64,000 bases of DNA from Ottelia alismoides. Taxonomy: Eukaryota > Streptophyta > Magnoliopsida > Alismatales > Hydrocharitaceae. The DNA lies in contig JAZKJV010003261.1 of the NCBI GenBank assembly GCA_037367405.1, positions 62,001-126,000 on the forward strand, read 5' to 3'. The notes beneath the pieces were generated by a model. That model ran no database searches, was not told the origin of the DNA, and worked only from the letters and a program-made list of their open reading frames with translations. This document shows, one piece after another, positions 1 to 12,690 of this stretch (position 1 is the stretch's first letter; each line of letters opens with the position of its first letter). The position numbers were made by a program, and so were the translations under genes.

Positions 1-251
1 AAAACTAGTTTTCCAAGGCCATTAAGACCTGCTTTATCTTGATATTATAACTTATAATCATGATAATGTCATCCATATATACCAACATTATGTATATGGA
101 CATTATCTTTGGTAAATATGAATAAGGAAGTGTTAGTCTTTGATGAATAAAACCTTGGTGTATTGAGAAACATACTCAGAGGATTGAATGCATAGAGTGC
201 TTGCTTCAACACATACAAAGATTTATGCAAGTGAGATATATACACACACAT
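1..251 (-). pseudogene. Ty1/copia reverse transcriptase remnant
   Basis: Read on the minus strand, residues resembling the copia reverse-transcriptase palm are visible: a decayed form of the LHKALYGLKQ block, then a stretch like the 'S K T N T S L F I F' block that precedes the catalytic YVDD motif. The YVDD region itself falls in the first 70 bases and is interrupted by stops. There is no LTR, integrase or RNase H nearby, so this is an isolated fragment cut by the window edge. Family assignment rests on motif order only. Confidence 0.6.
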
Positions 252-780
252 GTGTGTGTGTGTATGTATGTATGATTAGATTTGGAGGGGTCAATGAAAT
301 CTGTTGGCTAAGTCATGTAAATCTCTTCTATATCCATATAAAAAGATATTGCTAATGTTGATTTGTTGAAAAGACTGTTTGGAAGAAACTACAATAGACA
401 CTATTATCCATAATATAGTAAGTTATACATAATTAATAACATGTATATCTTACGTTCGGCGACACAACACCATATAATTAAGTGTTTATATTATATAGAG
501 AGAGAGAGAGAGAAACCACATCAAAATCTTTAAAGCACGATTGGAGACGTAAGTTATGCTCACATATCTTAAGTATCATGAGTTTACACCAGTGGTGTCT
601 AGTGAATATATGACTCATCGTTATAAAAGTTGAAAATAGAGCTCCGTTCTCAAGTAGGTACTTGCATTTACTCCTTTTTTGCATTTTTTTATCATTTATG
701 CACATGTAATTAATATTCAAATTTTATTATTCATGATTACATTAAATAAGAAGCCAAGAAATCTTGTATATTATCACATG
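252..780. other. AT-rich spacer with microsatellites
   Basis: No gene or element boundary is recognised. A (TG)n/(AC)n tract lies at about 242-266 and a (GA)n tract at about 498-514. The short open frames here show no family resemblance. Confidence 0.5.
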
Positions 781-3700
781 TATATTAACAAAACTTCCCC
801 TAATTTTAGTTATTTCTCACTAACTCCAAATAAAGTAAATTTAATTTTATGATGTACATAACACTAACATTAATAAAAGAAAGTATCAAAAAATACTAAC
901 TTTTATATTTCTCAAAATAAACCCAAATCCTATTTTTGAGACAAAAAGTCGTAAATACGAATATCTCTCTCATACACTCTCTTATAAATCCCTACTCACT
1001 TATTAATTAATATACATTCAATTATCTATAAAACAAGATCAGATTCAAAAGAATCGGAGTTCATATGCGAAACTCAAGTTTTGGCCCACTTTGTACATTG
1101 TTAGATTTTTAAATGATTTTGACTTATTATTTTATATATAAAACTAACTCTTTTTTATTTATTCTCTTTTATTAATATTTTAATAAAATATACGAAAAAA
1201 AATCCAAATCTAAATTGAATCAAAAATCAAAGAAAATATATCATTTTAAGTCTATATATAAAATCGGCAAATAAGTCTCTCTTATTTTATTTCTATATTT
1301 TATTAATTATTTAAATATCCAAGAAAGACTTAGATGTAAATGTTTTTATTATGTTTTATTGGATTTTATTTTGAATTTTCCCTTATTAAAAAAATTACAA
1401 AAATGGTAAAACATTAACAATGGTATTTATAGATATAATATACCACCAAAAATTCACTTTGTATAGATGACTTATTTTGATTTTTGTCTCTTCACAAAAG
1501 TCGTAGATCTCATCGAGATGAACAACTTTCATGAAGATCATTTTTTGATTTGACGTTGTCTGGTATTTTATTTTGATTTTTTGTTTATATTTAATTTTTG
1601 AATTTTGTGGGTGCGATGACTCCTAGAGCCGCCATGTATTCCCTCGCTTAGCTCTCTTGGTTGCCACCTTTGTGGACCATTGGATGAAGTGCCCCTCATC
1701 AAACAGTCTTGATCACACTTCCTTTTAATTTTTTATTGTTTTTCTTTTATTCTTTCTTTGATCGTGTGCCTTCACCTCAACCGGTCGATCTCAGTTGATA
1801 TAACGATCGAGACCCCTTCACCTACCTCCCGACTCTTGCGCTCCAAGGCAAATCGTGCCTCCGCCCCTTCGCCTTAACCACTCCTCCCTTCACTTCCCTC
1901 GGCGACCGAGCTACCCACCCGCTCCTCCGCTCTGGCACCACATTGTTGTATATCTTACTCATCCCTAACCTCCCAAAGAAACCTCTCAACACCCCCTTTG
2001 GCACCCATCCGCCACTTGAGAAAGTAGCTAAGCTCCAAGCTTTTGCAGGTGACAGTTGAAGGAGTCCTTGACGAGTGAAACGACCAATACCGATTCAAGG
2101 CGAGATTCAGTTGGGTGAAGTACCTACTGTTGTAGCACATCGCATGATGCTGCTTAGCTAGACCATTGTCAGGTCTTCTCTAGGTGAGAATCGGAGTAAG
2201 TCCCTTTCTCCTCTGTCCATCATCGACACCCTACATGTACATTCCCCTTGTATCCTCCTTCTTCTTCTTCCTCACCGTGATTTCTTCTTCTTCCACCCAA
2301 GTCGATCCCTTCATCAATCCATCCCCTCCGATCGACCAGCACCTTCACCTCCACCTCACACATGATCCCGCTCGTCGTTCTCCTCCGCCATCATCGGCAA
2401 GCGCCACATTCTTCCTCAGCCCATCGTACCTCTTCTACGCCCACCACTCATCGACTACTGCTTCTCCTTTGCACCTCCTCGCGCAACCCCACTACCCCTG
2501 AGTAGCCCATCGTTGCCATCACCTTCGTACCCCCTATCCTACCTCACCTTCAACACCCTCGTTGGTCAGCGCCACCTACATTCAACCACTCACCACCGCT
2601 CCATGGTCTTGTCACCTGCCATGACGACTCTCTCCACCTTAGTCGACAGCGAGCACCACAGCTCTACCTTCGAGCAGTAATAGCTCCAGTGACCGTAGGA
2701 TCAAGGCTCAGCCTTGATCCAATGATCTGACACGCTCCAGGAGGAGGTTCGGCCAACGTGCCTCAACCTTGGGACCCGAAGCTCCACTCGTTGACCCAAA
2801 CCTACCTCTGCCAGCCACACGTAGGCTCAGGTACCCACGCCTCTGCCTTTGTCCAAGCTGATACCTGAAGCTCCCTTTGAGCCTCTCATGTACGTGCTCC
2901 GTATGTGTATGCGAGGAAAACTACACGAGCACTCCCGTACTTTGTGGAAATTACAAATCAACCCTGCCTTCTGATCAGCAAGTGCATCGCACGCTTGCAC
3001 TTGGAAATTTGCATAAATACCCTGTCAAGTGTTGGTAATCCCCATCTAGACCTAAACAGAATTTGTATTGCATTCAATTTATTTTTATTCATTGCAAACA
3101 AGACCATGTGTTCAGTTACTCATTTGAACTATCGCTTGACCTCAATTTTTAATTTTAAAAATTGTATTGTATTGGATAATTTATTCTCTATCTTGTGAAC
3201 CTTTAAATGAAATTTTACAGAGATTGCATGAATTTATTAGTGTTCATTTGGTAAATAATTGCATAGTTTACCCATTTGAGCTGTTAAATTTCATATTAAA
3301 TTAACCATAGCTCTAAAAATAAATAAAAATTCACAGCAGATAGAATTAACTATCCTTTATCACATATCTAAAATTCAACACATTTGCACACATATTTAGG
3401 TTACAATAAATTATCTTGTGACTCGTGTAGTTGTTTTTTATTCTTTGTACACTTGATGATTTTAGGAGTTCTAATTTTCCTTGATATATCAAATTAGACT
3501 CATCTAGTATAATTTTAATTTTCTAAAGTAATTGGGTTTGTTAATTGCTAAAATTAAATTACTTACAGCCACACAAACTGTATTATTTTATTTCTAGAAA
3601 ATTTATTTTGCATCAGAAAAACCCAAAAATCGCAGTATTTTAATTTCATCATAATTAACTTATTAACAAATTTTCCTAATTTGTGCACATTATTCACTTG

Positions 3701-4090
3701 AAAATTTGCATAAAACCCAAAAAAGTGTCCATTTTTCATGCACACGTTCTACATTAGAAAAATACAAAAAATGTGTCATGAATTCTCAATTGCATACATA
3801 ATTAAGAGAAAATAGCCATCTGTATTTTTGAGACTATTTGCTAATTAAATTTGAATTTCCATCTTTGGCTCGTTTAACCTTCACAATTGGCATTTTGCAT
3901 TTGCATATCATTAATACCTGCAAAAAAATGTTAAAAAATCTCCTTGAAAACTAGCAACTTTATCATCTGAAAATTAACCTAAGGAAACAGTGTCCTCCCT
4001 AAGTTTGGCCTTGAGCTTTCCCAAGTAAAATAAATTTGATCGCTTGCAATTAAATTGAAAACATTAATTTAGTGATTTTTGATAGATCCT
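781..4090 (+). repeat. Degenerate long LTR-like repeat, Athila/Tat type
   Basis: This stretch carries, in the same order and orientation, several landmarks seen in the better-preserved LTR at 24302-27279: a block with 'gtagatctcatcgag' (about 1503-1517), a C-rich block (about 1620-2900), then a block of alternating 'lines' containing short CACG/TGCA words (about 2900-3060), and an AT-rich tail. Neither end shows a clear TG...CA terminus or target-site duplication, so the limits are approximate. The open frames inside the C-rich part have no recognisable domain. Confidence 0.4.
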
Positions 4091-4129
4091 ACGTGCTCGA
4101 CTACAAAAAAGGATATAATAACATAAGAT

Positions 4130-4649
4130 GTTTAGTGATTAATTAAATGGTGCATTGTTGGGAGGCACGATTTAGGTTTACTTTTATATTATTATAAATT
4201 AGGTTTTCCTTTAATTACTATTTCATTTATTTTTTCATTTGGGGAGGCACGATTAATTAAATGGTGCATCGGGTAGTCTGGCGCCAAGATTTCTTGTAAT
4301 TATTAGTTCATTTATTTTTCCTTTATTTTATTTTATTTTATTTGAGTTATCTCTTTGACCACCATTTTATTTTTTGTGCAAGGGACCAGACGTGGTCGGA
4401 GCGGATACTTAGGGAATCAAAGCAACTTAGGAGCATTGAAGGCCGGCTTTTCCAGAAAATAAGCTAGTTGATTGGTTGCTTTAAATTTAAGATCAAATAT
4501 AGTTGTGAGAGTGTGTAGAGTCCTTAAGGTTTTATTTCTGCATTTATTTGAGTTTTATAATAATTTGTAGTAATCGCATATTTACAACGATTCCCGTTTG
4601 GGATCTCGCATGTGTACGCAGACTTCGGACATTTATTCTTGTGGTGTGT
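4130..4649 (+). repeat. 3' internal tail of an Athila/Tat-like element
   Basis: The words 'gttgggaggcacgattta' (about 4157) and 'ggggaggcacgatt' (about 4240) resemble the 'GGGAGGCAACCC' words that commonly follow pol in plant Athila/Tat elements. The flanking word 'taattaaatggtgcat' is also present twice (about 4139 and 4252), so this piece is internally duplicated about 110 bp apart. It runs directly into the LTR that begins near 4650. No coding domain is visible. Confidence 0.4.
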
Positions 4650-5802
4650 TGATGAAGCTACGTTTCATCATCTTTATTCTATCATTTTGGCCTTAAAAGC
4701 CCTCGTAAATGCATGTAAATAGCCTTAATTCACGCATTTTATCATCCATGCATCATTGTGTAAATTTTGTATAAAATACGGTTTTTAAAGCCAAAATTAT
4801 AGAATAAAGAAAAGAAAAGAAAAAGAATAAAATATTGTAAATATTTTATGACCCGAAACCCCGAGACCTAGGCATCTCGATCACTAGGTCGACAAGGAAT
4901 AAAGTAGGGGAGATAAGGGCCAAAACACAATAAAAACACCTTTTATTTAATTCATTCTTTATTCATTTTTGGGACCTATTTTTAGTTCCACTCTTTATAC
5001 TTCAAGTAAAGAAACTTTGTACATGAAAGTTGTAGATAATTTCATATAGAAAAATATAAAATTGATTTCACTCAAAAATAATACACAGATAAAAAGTTAT
5101 GATCTGAATAAGATTCAAGAATCCCAACTTCCCAGACCTGTATATCGCAAATAAAAACTCGAATTGCGTCAAACTCGCTTTAATTGTATATAATTCAAAA
5201 TAATCTATTTAATGGAAGTGGTTTCGCATTTGGCAGAGCTACGGTTTGAAAGTTGAGTTTTGGACCCCACTTGTATACTTGTACAGATTAAAATATTCAT
5301 TTTATTATTTATTCATTATTTTCATAATTTTATATTTTTATAATTTTGTAAATATTATTTATAATATATTTGTACATTAAAATATGAATAAAAACACTAA
5401 ATAAAATACAAAAATAAAATACTTGTATAATATACCTAGGTATAATACCAATATACACACCTATATAATTACTACTTATGTTTTATTAAGTGTACAAATT
5501 ACATCAAAAAAATAAAATAAAAATATATTTCAGTTCATAAAAATATTTTATAAATTTATAAAATCATAAACAAAAATAAATAAATTAAATTAAAAAAATT
5601 AAAATTAAAAATTAAATATATAGATAAAGATACCTATAAAGGGTATAAAAGGCAACTTGTAATTATAGACCTCGAAAAAATAAATAAATATTACCATAAA
5701 ATAATTTATAAAATAATAAATATTTTTTATTGAATAACCTAAAATTAATAAAATCGTTTACTGTTTTTAAACGGATTTAGAAATCATTTTTTCCAGGATT
5801 TT

Positions 5803-5862
5803 CCTGGTTGGTCCACGTGGACCAACCAGGGGGCCTGGAGAGTTGACATCAGGTCAACTCTC
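5803..5862. promoter_or_regulatory. 28-bp perfect palindrome with G-box, then a W-box hairpin
   Basis: Positions 5803-5830 form a perfect palindrome with CACGTG (the G-box core) at its centre. Immediately after, 5838-5862 form an inverted repeat of 'gagagttgac' around a 5-base loop, placing TTGAC (W-box core) on both strands. The nested LTR at about 31965-32025 keeps a reduced version with 'gttgac' and 'gtcaac' facing each other, so the arrangement seems characteristic of this LTR family's upstream part. A regulatory role is inferred from motif identity only. Confidence 0.45.
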
Positions 5863-8149
5863 TGACCCCTCTCCCGTGGCTTTGTCAGACATGATTTTTC
5901 TTGGTTTTCGCCCTTTTTTGGAGTCCTACCTTGCATCTATGCATGATGGGTCCTAAAGCACTTTTTCTCCTCGAGACTTCCTCTTACACGCCCATTGGTT
6001 TTCTCGGGGATTGGATCATTGAGGCGCGTCGTGCATCTCGTTCTTCTCGCCTCCTTCGCCACCTTTCAAAAACCGCCCAAAACATTCTTCCTCCCTTTGA
6101 ACCCCTTTGACCTAATCTTTCGCTCGTTCCTAGTGAGCTCGAGGTAGAGAAAGGTGACAGCTTCCTCCCTCGACCCTTGGCGGTGGTGTTTGACGTGGGA
6201 GAAGGCGGCTCCACCCATCTCTGACCACCTTGACCGTGAGGTCTTTCTCTGGCTTTTAAAGCCATCGAGGTTTCGTTTTTCCTTGTTTTTCTTTGCACGA
6301 TTAATTAGCTGTAGCACTAGCATTTATTTCATGCGTTTAACTTGGCATTTCATTGAGTCTCTAGTTTAATCCCATTATCGAACACCCTCGCCGGAGCTTG
6401 CTTCGGCAAGCTTCATTCCCGCCACCTTCGCCATCCAATCACCCGTAGTCGCTCCTGGAACCCTCTACTGTCATTTTGCACGTTCTTTGCAGGACCCAGG
6501 TGTCGAAGAGCCACCTCCTAGGCTCGGTTTTTGTCGAAGGCCGACCTCCTGGAGCCACCTTCAGTCGTCCACGTCGCGGTGGTGCTCAGGCCACTTCTCG
6601 GGCATTTTGAAGCCACTGTCCACCAGAGGAAGGTCCCAGGATGCTTTCGGTCTCATCGGAGGGGAGAGAGATGCGCCGGGAATGAAGATTTTGGAGCCCC
6701 AAAGTCATCCAGGCCGAGTTCCTCGTCGTGTTCTCCCTTCATGCCCCGGAGCCATTGATCTTCCCCTGTTCTTCCAGCTGCTCCAGATGTCGTCCGATCA
6801 TTTGATCCAGAGCCGTTGATTGCCATCCGCATCTTCTAATCACAGCCGCTGGATCCCGAACCGTTATCTCTGCATCGCACGTCGACACGTGTATAAGTGG
6901 AGCGCGCGGAGTCATCTGATCGTCCCAGCAGGATCTGATCGTGACCATTCGTGCGAATCGACATCGTCGCATCTGGAGAGGACACGTGTCAAGTGAAGAA
7001 TCTCAAGCCGTCAGATCCGCCTGCGGGGGTATTTTGCGCTAAAACCCCCGCATTTTTGTTTATTTATTAAGTAGTTTACAAACTTTCATAGGCCGTTCAT
7101 AGGATTTTGTAATATTTGCAAGCAGCCCCCCAGAGTTTTGTATAATCACGTTTTAGTCCTCGCCAGGTCACGTGCTCCACGCATGTGCCTTGGCAATTTT
7201 GCAGGGATACTCTTCTACTGCTGGGTATTTGTTTTTAGTTCATGAACATTTATATTAGATATATTTTTCTGGAAAAATAGCATTTGGACCCCTAAGTTTC
7301 TACGTAATTACGTTTTGGTCCTCGCTAGGCGCACGTGCTTGTCACGTGCGTCTTGGACATTTTGCAGTAGTTGCCCTGTAACTTTCACGATTTATGTTTA
7401 GTATATAAAGATTTTATTCCAGTTATAATTTTTGAGGAATTTTACATTCGAGCCCCTAAACTTTGTTATATTTTCACAAATACCCCTGGCTTAAAGTGTA
7501 GTTTCTTGCTGTGGTTTCTATTTATTGCATGCATCCATAAATTCGTAAAAAATCCACAAAAATCACTATACATTTCTGTTTAGTTGTAGATTCATGCCAT
7601 TTTTTATTTGTGTATTTATTGCTTTTTTATATTTATAAAAAATCAAAAACACGTATTTTCAACATTGTTTGCATTATAAAATACATAAAAATTATAAAAA
7701 CGTTTTGAAAAATTCCAATAAATTTATATTTTTCTTGTCTTACCATATTTTAGTGTCAGTCCAAAAAAACGACTAAAAATTCAAAGTAAAACTCCTAAAA
7801 ATTAGAAAACCTCTAAAAATTTCAAAAAAAATCTAAAAAATTCTAGAAAAATCCTAAAAATAGAAACTCGGTTTGGTAGTTTCCTTATTTTATTGACTTT
7901 ATATTAAAATTAATTTGAGGAATTTTTGATACTGTTTGTTAATTTTTATCCTCATTTTAATTTCAGCCAGCAACTTTTATTCACTGTTTTCAGTATTTTT
8001 CGACTTTAAAAATATCAAAAAAATAGGAAAAATCTATAAAAAATCAAAAAAATATTAGAAAAATACAAAAAGACCAAAAATACTTTATTTCCTGATTTTT
8101 TCTTATTTTTACCTATTTTTATAAATACTCTATTCCTCTCTCTTATATT

Positions 8150-8290
8150 GATATATATTCTATTATTGAAAAAGAAAATATAAAAATATAAAATATAAAA
8201 AGAAAATATAAAATCAGAAAATTAAAAAAATTAAAATATAAAAATATAAAATCCAAAAATTAAATAAAAATATAAAAAATTAAAAACCCA
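8150..8290. repeat. Low-complexity A/T tract
   Basis: Irregular iterations of 'aaaatataaaa' units within the LTR, with no coding content. Confidence 0.7.
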
Positions 8291-8510
8291 CAAAAACATT
8301 GCATAGATAGACAAATCTTCACATTCAATTTGAGCATTTTGCCCAGTTCTACCTGTCTGCTCCCTGTGTTCGACCTTTAGATTGCTTGCACACTATACAC
8401 ATCCTTTGTAGAGTTATAATAAATTTTAACTCTACATTTATTTTCATTGCTTGAATTACTTGTTGTGGGTTAATTGTTGTTTGAATTTTGGATTTCGCTG
8501 GAGGTCAAAT

Positions 8511-8959
8511 CAGCAACTGTTGATTCGGCTTGTGAGTCAACACGACCTCTGCAAAATTCGGGTTCAACATGTGTTGAGACGTGTTTCACTCTCATGTTGA
8601 GGGTGGGGCTCGACTTGTGTGGCTCATAAGTTAGACCCGCATTAGCAACTCTTAGATACTTGCATAGGTCATTTATCCTTTGCTCTTGCTTGTGTAATCT
8701 AGGACCACACTTTTCACACTTAATAAATACATATCTTAAAATGTTCTGCTTAGTCAAATTAAATCCTAATCCTTCCCGACTAATAGCAGTTCGTGCTAGA
8801 TGCAATTTTCTATACCTTATATTCGTTTAGCATAAAAAGTTCAATTCTGTATTACATCCCACATGTAGAGCGTGGGGATCACTGTAAGTCTTCCAAATTG
8901 GGCATGGATCATTAATTTTATCGATTGCATCATTTTTTCTTGACTCCCTTCCCTTGTGT
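8511..8959. other. Unassigned spacer between LTR and gypsy copy A
   Basis: A 111-codon open frame exists on the minus strand (8470-8805) but its translation matches nothing I recognise, and the region lies between two transposon pieces. No primer-binding site is obvious after the LTR end. Confidence 0.4.
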
Positions 8960-11291
8960 TATAACACATGATAAACGAAAAGTTTTTATCATTTATTTTG
9001 AAGTATTTGAAGTATTATCATCGAAAATTATTTCAAAGTATCGAAAGTGGTTGTCAATTATTTCAAAAGTTATTATCAAAAATCCAATTCTTATTGTATG
9101 AAGTATCCTTCTTAGGCCATGTTATTTCTGGAGAAGGTATATCAGTTGATCCTAGAAGGCTAGTATGATGATGAGTTGGGAACGCCTGAATACTGTATAG
9201 AAATACGATCTTTTCTAGGTCTAGCTGGGTATTATTGAAGATCTGTGAAGGACTTTTCACGAATAGCATTACCAATGACTAGGCCGACTTAGAAGGAAGT
9301 CCCATTCATATGGTCTGATGCATGCGAAACCAGCTTTCAAACACTGAAAGAATGCTCAACATCTACACCTATCCTTACTCTACCCTCTGGGAGTGAAGGG
9401 TTTATAGTGTACACTGATGCATCTAAAGAAGGACTTAGGACAGTTCTTATGCAACATGGCAAGGTAATTGCTTATGCATCACGACCGTTTAGGACACATG
9501 AGAGGAACTACTCGACACATGATCTTAAACTAGCTATTGTAGTCTTCGCTTTAAAGATATGGAGACACTACCTCTATGGTATTACTTTTGAAATATTAAC
9601 TGATCATAAAAGCTTGAAGCATCTATTTGATCAGAAGGAGATTAATTTGAGACAGATATGATGTCTAGCACCGTTGAAGGACAATGATTGCACCATCTCC
9701 TACCACCCCCATAAAGGCAAACATCGTAGTAGATGCCCTTAGCAGAAGAACTTATTCAAATGGGTTGGTGAGTGTTATCCGCTTCTTGGGTTTACTATCA
9801 ACACTGAGTGAATGGAAACCAATTGATAGTAGTGTTAATACTCCAACTATTCCTCACTGATACAAAACAAAGATAAGGGATAGAATAAAAAAATGACATG
9901 AGGATGATCCAGTCCTTAAAGACTTGAGACAACAACTTGAGAAGAATGAGATAGAGGGATTCCATATACAAGATGAGTTACTGTTGAATCATAACAGAGT
10001 TTGTGTACCAAATACACCCGAATTAAGGAAAGACATCTTACATAAAGCTCATTGCTCTAGATTATCCATTCATCTAAGAATTACGAAGATGTACAAGGAT
10101 ATTCGTTCAGACTTTTGGTGACCGAGAATGAAGAAAGATGTTGCTGAGGTTGTAAATTAATTCACTTGCCAACAGGTAAATGCTTCACACCAAAAGCCAC
10201 CAAGATTTTTGTAACTTCTCCCTATCCCTGAATGGAGATGGTGAAGCATTTCCATGGATTACGTTACTAGCTTACCTCAGACGGCTAGTGGTAAAGATAG
10301 TATACGGGTTATAATAGATCGTCTGACCAAGGTAGCACACTTTATTCCAACAAGCTTATCTTCCACTCTAGACCAACTTGTTGAGTTATATATTATACAT
10401 GTGATCTGTCTCCATGGTATCCTAAAGGAAGGTAGTTTCCGGTCGAGATTCATGATTCACCTCGCACTACGGGGAGAACTTCATGAAAGCCTCAGGCACA
10501 CAACTATGCTTGAGCACAACATATCATACCTAAATAGATGGTCAATCAGAATGAGCTACATACACTAAGGATATGTTGTGAGCATGTACTTTAGAATGGA
10601 AGGGATCATGGATTAAACATTTGCCTCTTGCAGAATTCACCTACAATAATAGATACCATGCAAGTATTGGCATGGCAACATTTGAAGCACTATATGGACG
10701 TAGGAGTAATACTCCTCTATGTTGGCAAGAGGTCAGGATAAAGAACCTTTATGATTCAGATAGACTCCAGGAGACACGAGAAGATGTAGAGCTTGCTCGA
10801 AAAAAACTAATAACCGCTCAAAGTCATTAGAAAACTTACAGTAATACCATGCAAAAAGATCTTGAATTTGAGGTAAGTGACTGTGTATTTCTCAAGATAT
10901 CGCCTATGAAGGGAGTTCAGAAGTTTGCCTTGCGTGGGAAGTTGGCACCAAGATCCGTGGGTCCTTTTGAATTATTAAACAGATTGGGAAAGTTGCATAT
11001 AGACTTGAACTTCCCCCACATCTTTTGGCAGTACATGGTATTTTTCATGTATCAAGTCTAAGAAAGTATATTAAGGATCATGAGCATAAGATAAGTTATG
11101 ATGAACTGCATGTTGAAAAAGACTTGACACACCCTGAAATACCTATGCAAATACTAGATAGGGATGTCAGGAAGTTGAGGAATAAAGAGGCACCTCTAGT
11201 TAAAGTATTGTGGTATAACTAAGAGTTTGAAGAAGCCACATTGGTAACTAATGTAGATATGAGAGAGAAATGCCCCTATTTGTTTCAATGA
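8960..11291 (+). pseudogene. Ty3/gypsy (Del/Tekay-type) pol remnant, copy A: RT end, RNase H, integrase, chromodomain
   Basis: Consecutive blocks of a chromovirus polyprotein can be read. They are the RT C-terminus with 'FLGHVISGEGISVDP' (about 9106-9153), RNase H (YTDASKEGL at about 9411, then '[11 protein letters not shown]' to 9661), the integrase zinc-binding segment (about 9960-10180, with HKAH and a later CQQ), the integrase core starting 'MDYVTSLPQTASGKDS' (10254), 'EALYGRRSNTPLCW' (about 10684), and a C-terminal chromodomain-like segment (11025-11291). Stops and frame shifts separate nearly every block, several explicable by C-to-T or G-to-A changes. The 5' half (gag, protease, most of RT) is missing. 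The copy runs into the LTR that follows. Confidence 0.85.
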
Positions 11292-11860
11292 TAACACTAT
11301 GTATTGTGTATATCTTCACTATAAATGAAATGACGTTTATTCTTTTTACAGTATTATGGTTTCAATCCTCTTTAAGGTTGTTAAGGCTGCACTTCAAGTC
11401 TCAAGGACAAGACTTCTTTTAAGGTTATTATAATTATAAAGCCTTGAACTTGGTCTCTCTCGATCCTATATCATAAGATCTGACTCGTCAAGAGGAAACT
11501 AATGGAATTTGTTTCGTATGAATCGGACTTCATTTGGAATTGTTATGCTTTTCGGAAGAAATATAGGTAAGGAGGCTTAAGATGCCATTAAACTGCAATA
11601 ACTATCATTAAGATTAATTAGACATGATTAAAGAAAATAATGATGGATTGAGGACCGTTAATGATCATTAACGAATACTAATCAGAGGTCAGTGAAAGTT
11701 GCAGTCATTAGCAATTTTATAACCTTCTGGAAAATTCTAACTTAAGCTTTAAGTTTCGGATAAATTTTGGCCAAAACAATGAACCAAAATCATGAGCTGC
11801 TAACCATGATCAAGGGTTAAACCATGATTTACTAACTATGATTAGTGGCTTTCTGAAGCC

Positions 11861-11867
11861 TATAAAT
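11861..11867 (+). promoter_or_regulatory. TATA box of the gypsy LTR
   Basis: TATAAAT followed within 40 bp by a C-rich initiator-like stretch, in the U3/R part of the LTR and preceding the purine-rich leader. Confidence 0.5.
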
Positions 11868-12083
11868 GGCCCCCCACCCATTCATTCACTATGATTTCCA
11901 CTACCACCACTACCCCAAGGGCTAGGGTCGAGAGGTCGAAAGGAGGAGAGGGAGGCGGGGAAGGAGCGCTAACGAAGCGCTATCGAGAGAACGAGGAGGA
12001 GGATGGCTTAGTGGGTAAGTAGATCTAACTTGATCTAGGTTCTCGATTCATCTTCCTTTCCAATTTAGTTTCTATTATGGCTC

Positions 12084-12410
12084 GAGGAGGAATTTGTTTA
12101 ACACCCTACTTTGGTGAGGGCGGCTATGCACGTCAGTGAACCATGTGATTCATCCCACCTTCACTCGTCTAAGATGCACGGTGCATACTCATTCTCCATC
12201 GCTTATAGTTCTATTATATTCTTTTGATTTTGCTTTTATAATTATTTTGAGGAGGAATCTGTGTAACACCCTACTTAGGTGAGTACGACTATGCACATCA
12301 GTAAACCTTGTGATTCGTCACATCTTCACTCACCTAAGATGCGTTTTGTTTATTAATTCTCCATCGCTTAATGTTTGATTATATTTTTTCGATTTCGTTG
12401 TTGTTTTCCT
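12084..12410 (+). repeat. Two tandem units of about 165 bp inside the LTR
   Basis: Units begin 'gaggaggaat' at 12084 and 12249. Both contain the words 'aacaccctact', 'tcactc' with 'ctaagatgc', and 'ttctccatcgctta'. They are diverged, so the duplication is old. Confidence 0.75.
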
Positions 12411-12414
12411 CTCC

Positions 12415-12690
12415 GTGATTTTATAGAGGAAACTCTTTCTGTTTTGTTCTTTTGAAATATGTCCTGATATAAGGGTAAACTCTATCGAAATTTTCCTATA
12501 ATTATATCTCAATATAAGGGGAAACTCTGCCAGAACATTCCTAGAAAAATATCACCCCATATATGGGGAAGCTCTGCTAAAACTTTGAGAGAAATCATAT
12601 TCTTTACATTCTTCGTGTTCTTCGTGTGTTCTTCGCATTCTTCGTGTTCTTTGTTCGTTCTTCACATTCTTGGTACGTTCTTAGTGTTAT
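12415..12690 (+). repeat. Short imperfect tandem repeats in the LTR
   Basis: About four imperfect copies of a 45-50 bp unit around 'aaggggaaactctg' (12415-12590) are followed by an array of about 10 bp 'ttcttcgtgt'-like units (12600-12690). Confidence 0.6.

Larger units (their letters stand above)
4650..8510 (+). repeat. Long LTR, Athila/Tat-like, + orientation
   Basis: The left end begins TGATGAAGC, like the TGATGAATC and TGATGAGCC starts of other LTRs in the window. The region near 8365 has 'ctccctgtgttcgacc', the conserved word near the U5 end of plant Athila/Tat/Retand-type LTRs. Between them are a U3-like part with palindromes (5803-5862), a C/G-rich block (5880-7050), paired CACGTG words (7160-7350) and long A/T low-complexity tracts (7740-8290). 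A similar block order is seen in reverse complement at 29270-32985. The right terminus is uncertain because no clear CA end or target duplication was found. No protein-coding frame is supported. Confidence 0.5.

Noticed and set aside
2184..2501. 105-codon + frame with a hydrophobic N-terminus resembling a signal peptide
   Set aside because: It sits in the C/T-rich block of an LTR-like repeat; C/T-rich DNA naturally yields Leu/Ser/Phe/Pro stretches.
8470..8805. 111-codon minus-strand frame
   Set aside because: No family recognised and no upstream or downstream gene structure; it could be random open sequence beside an LTR.
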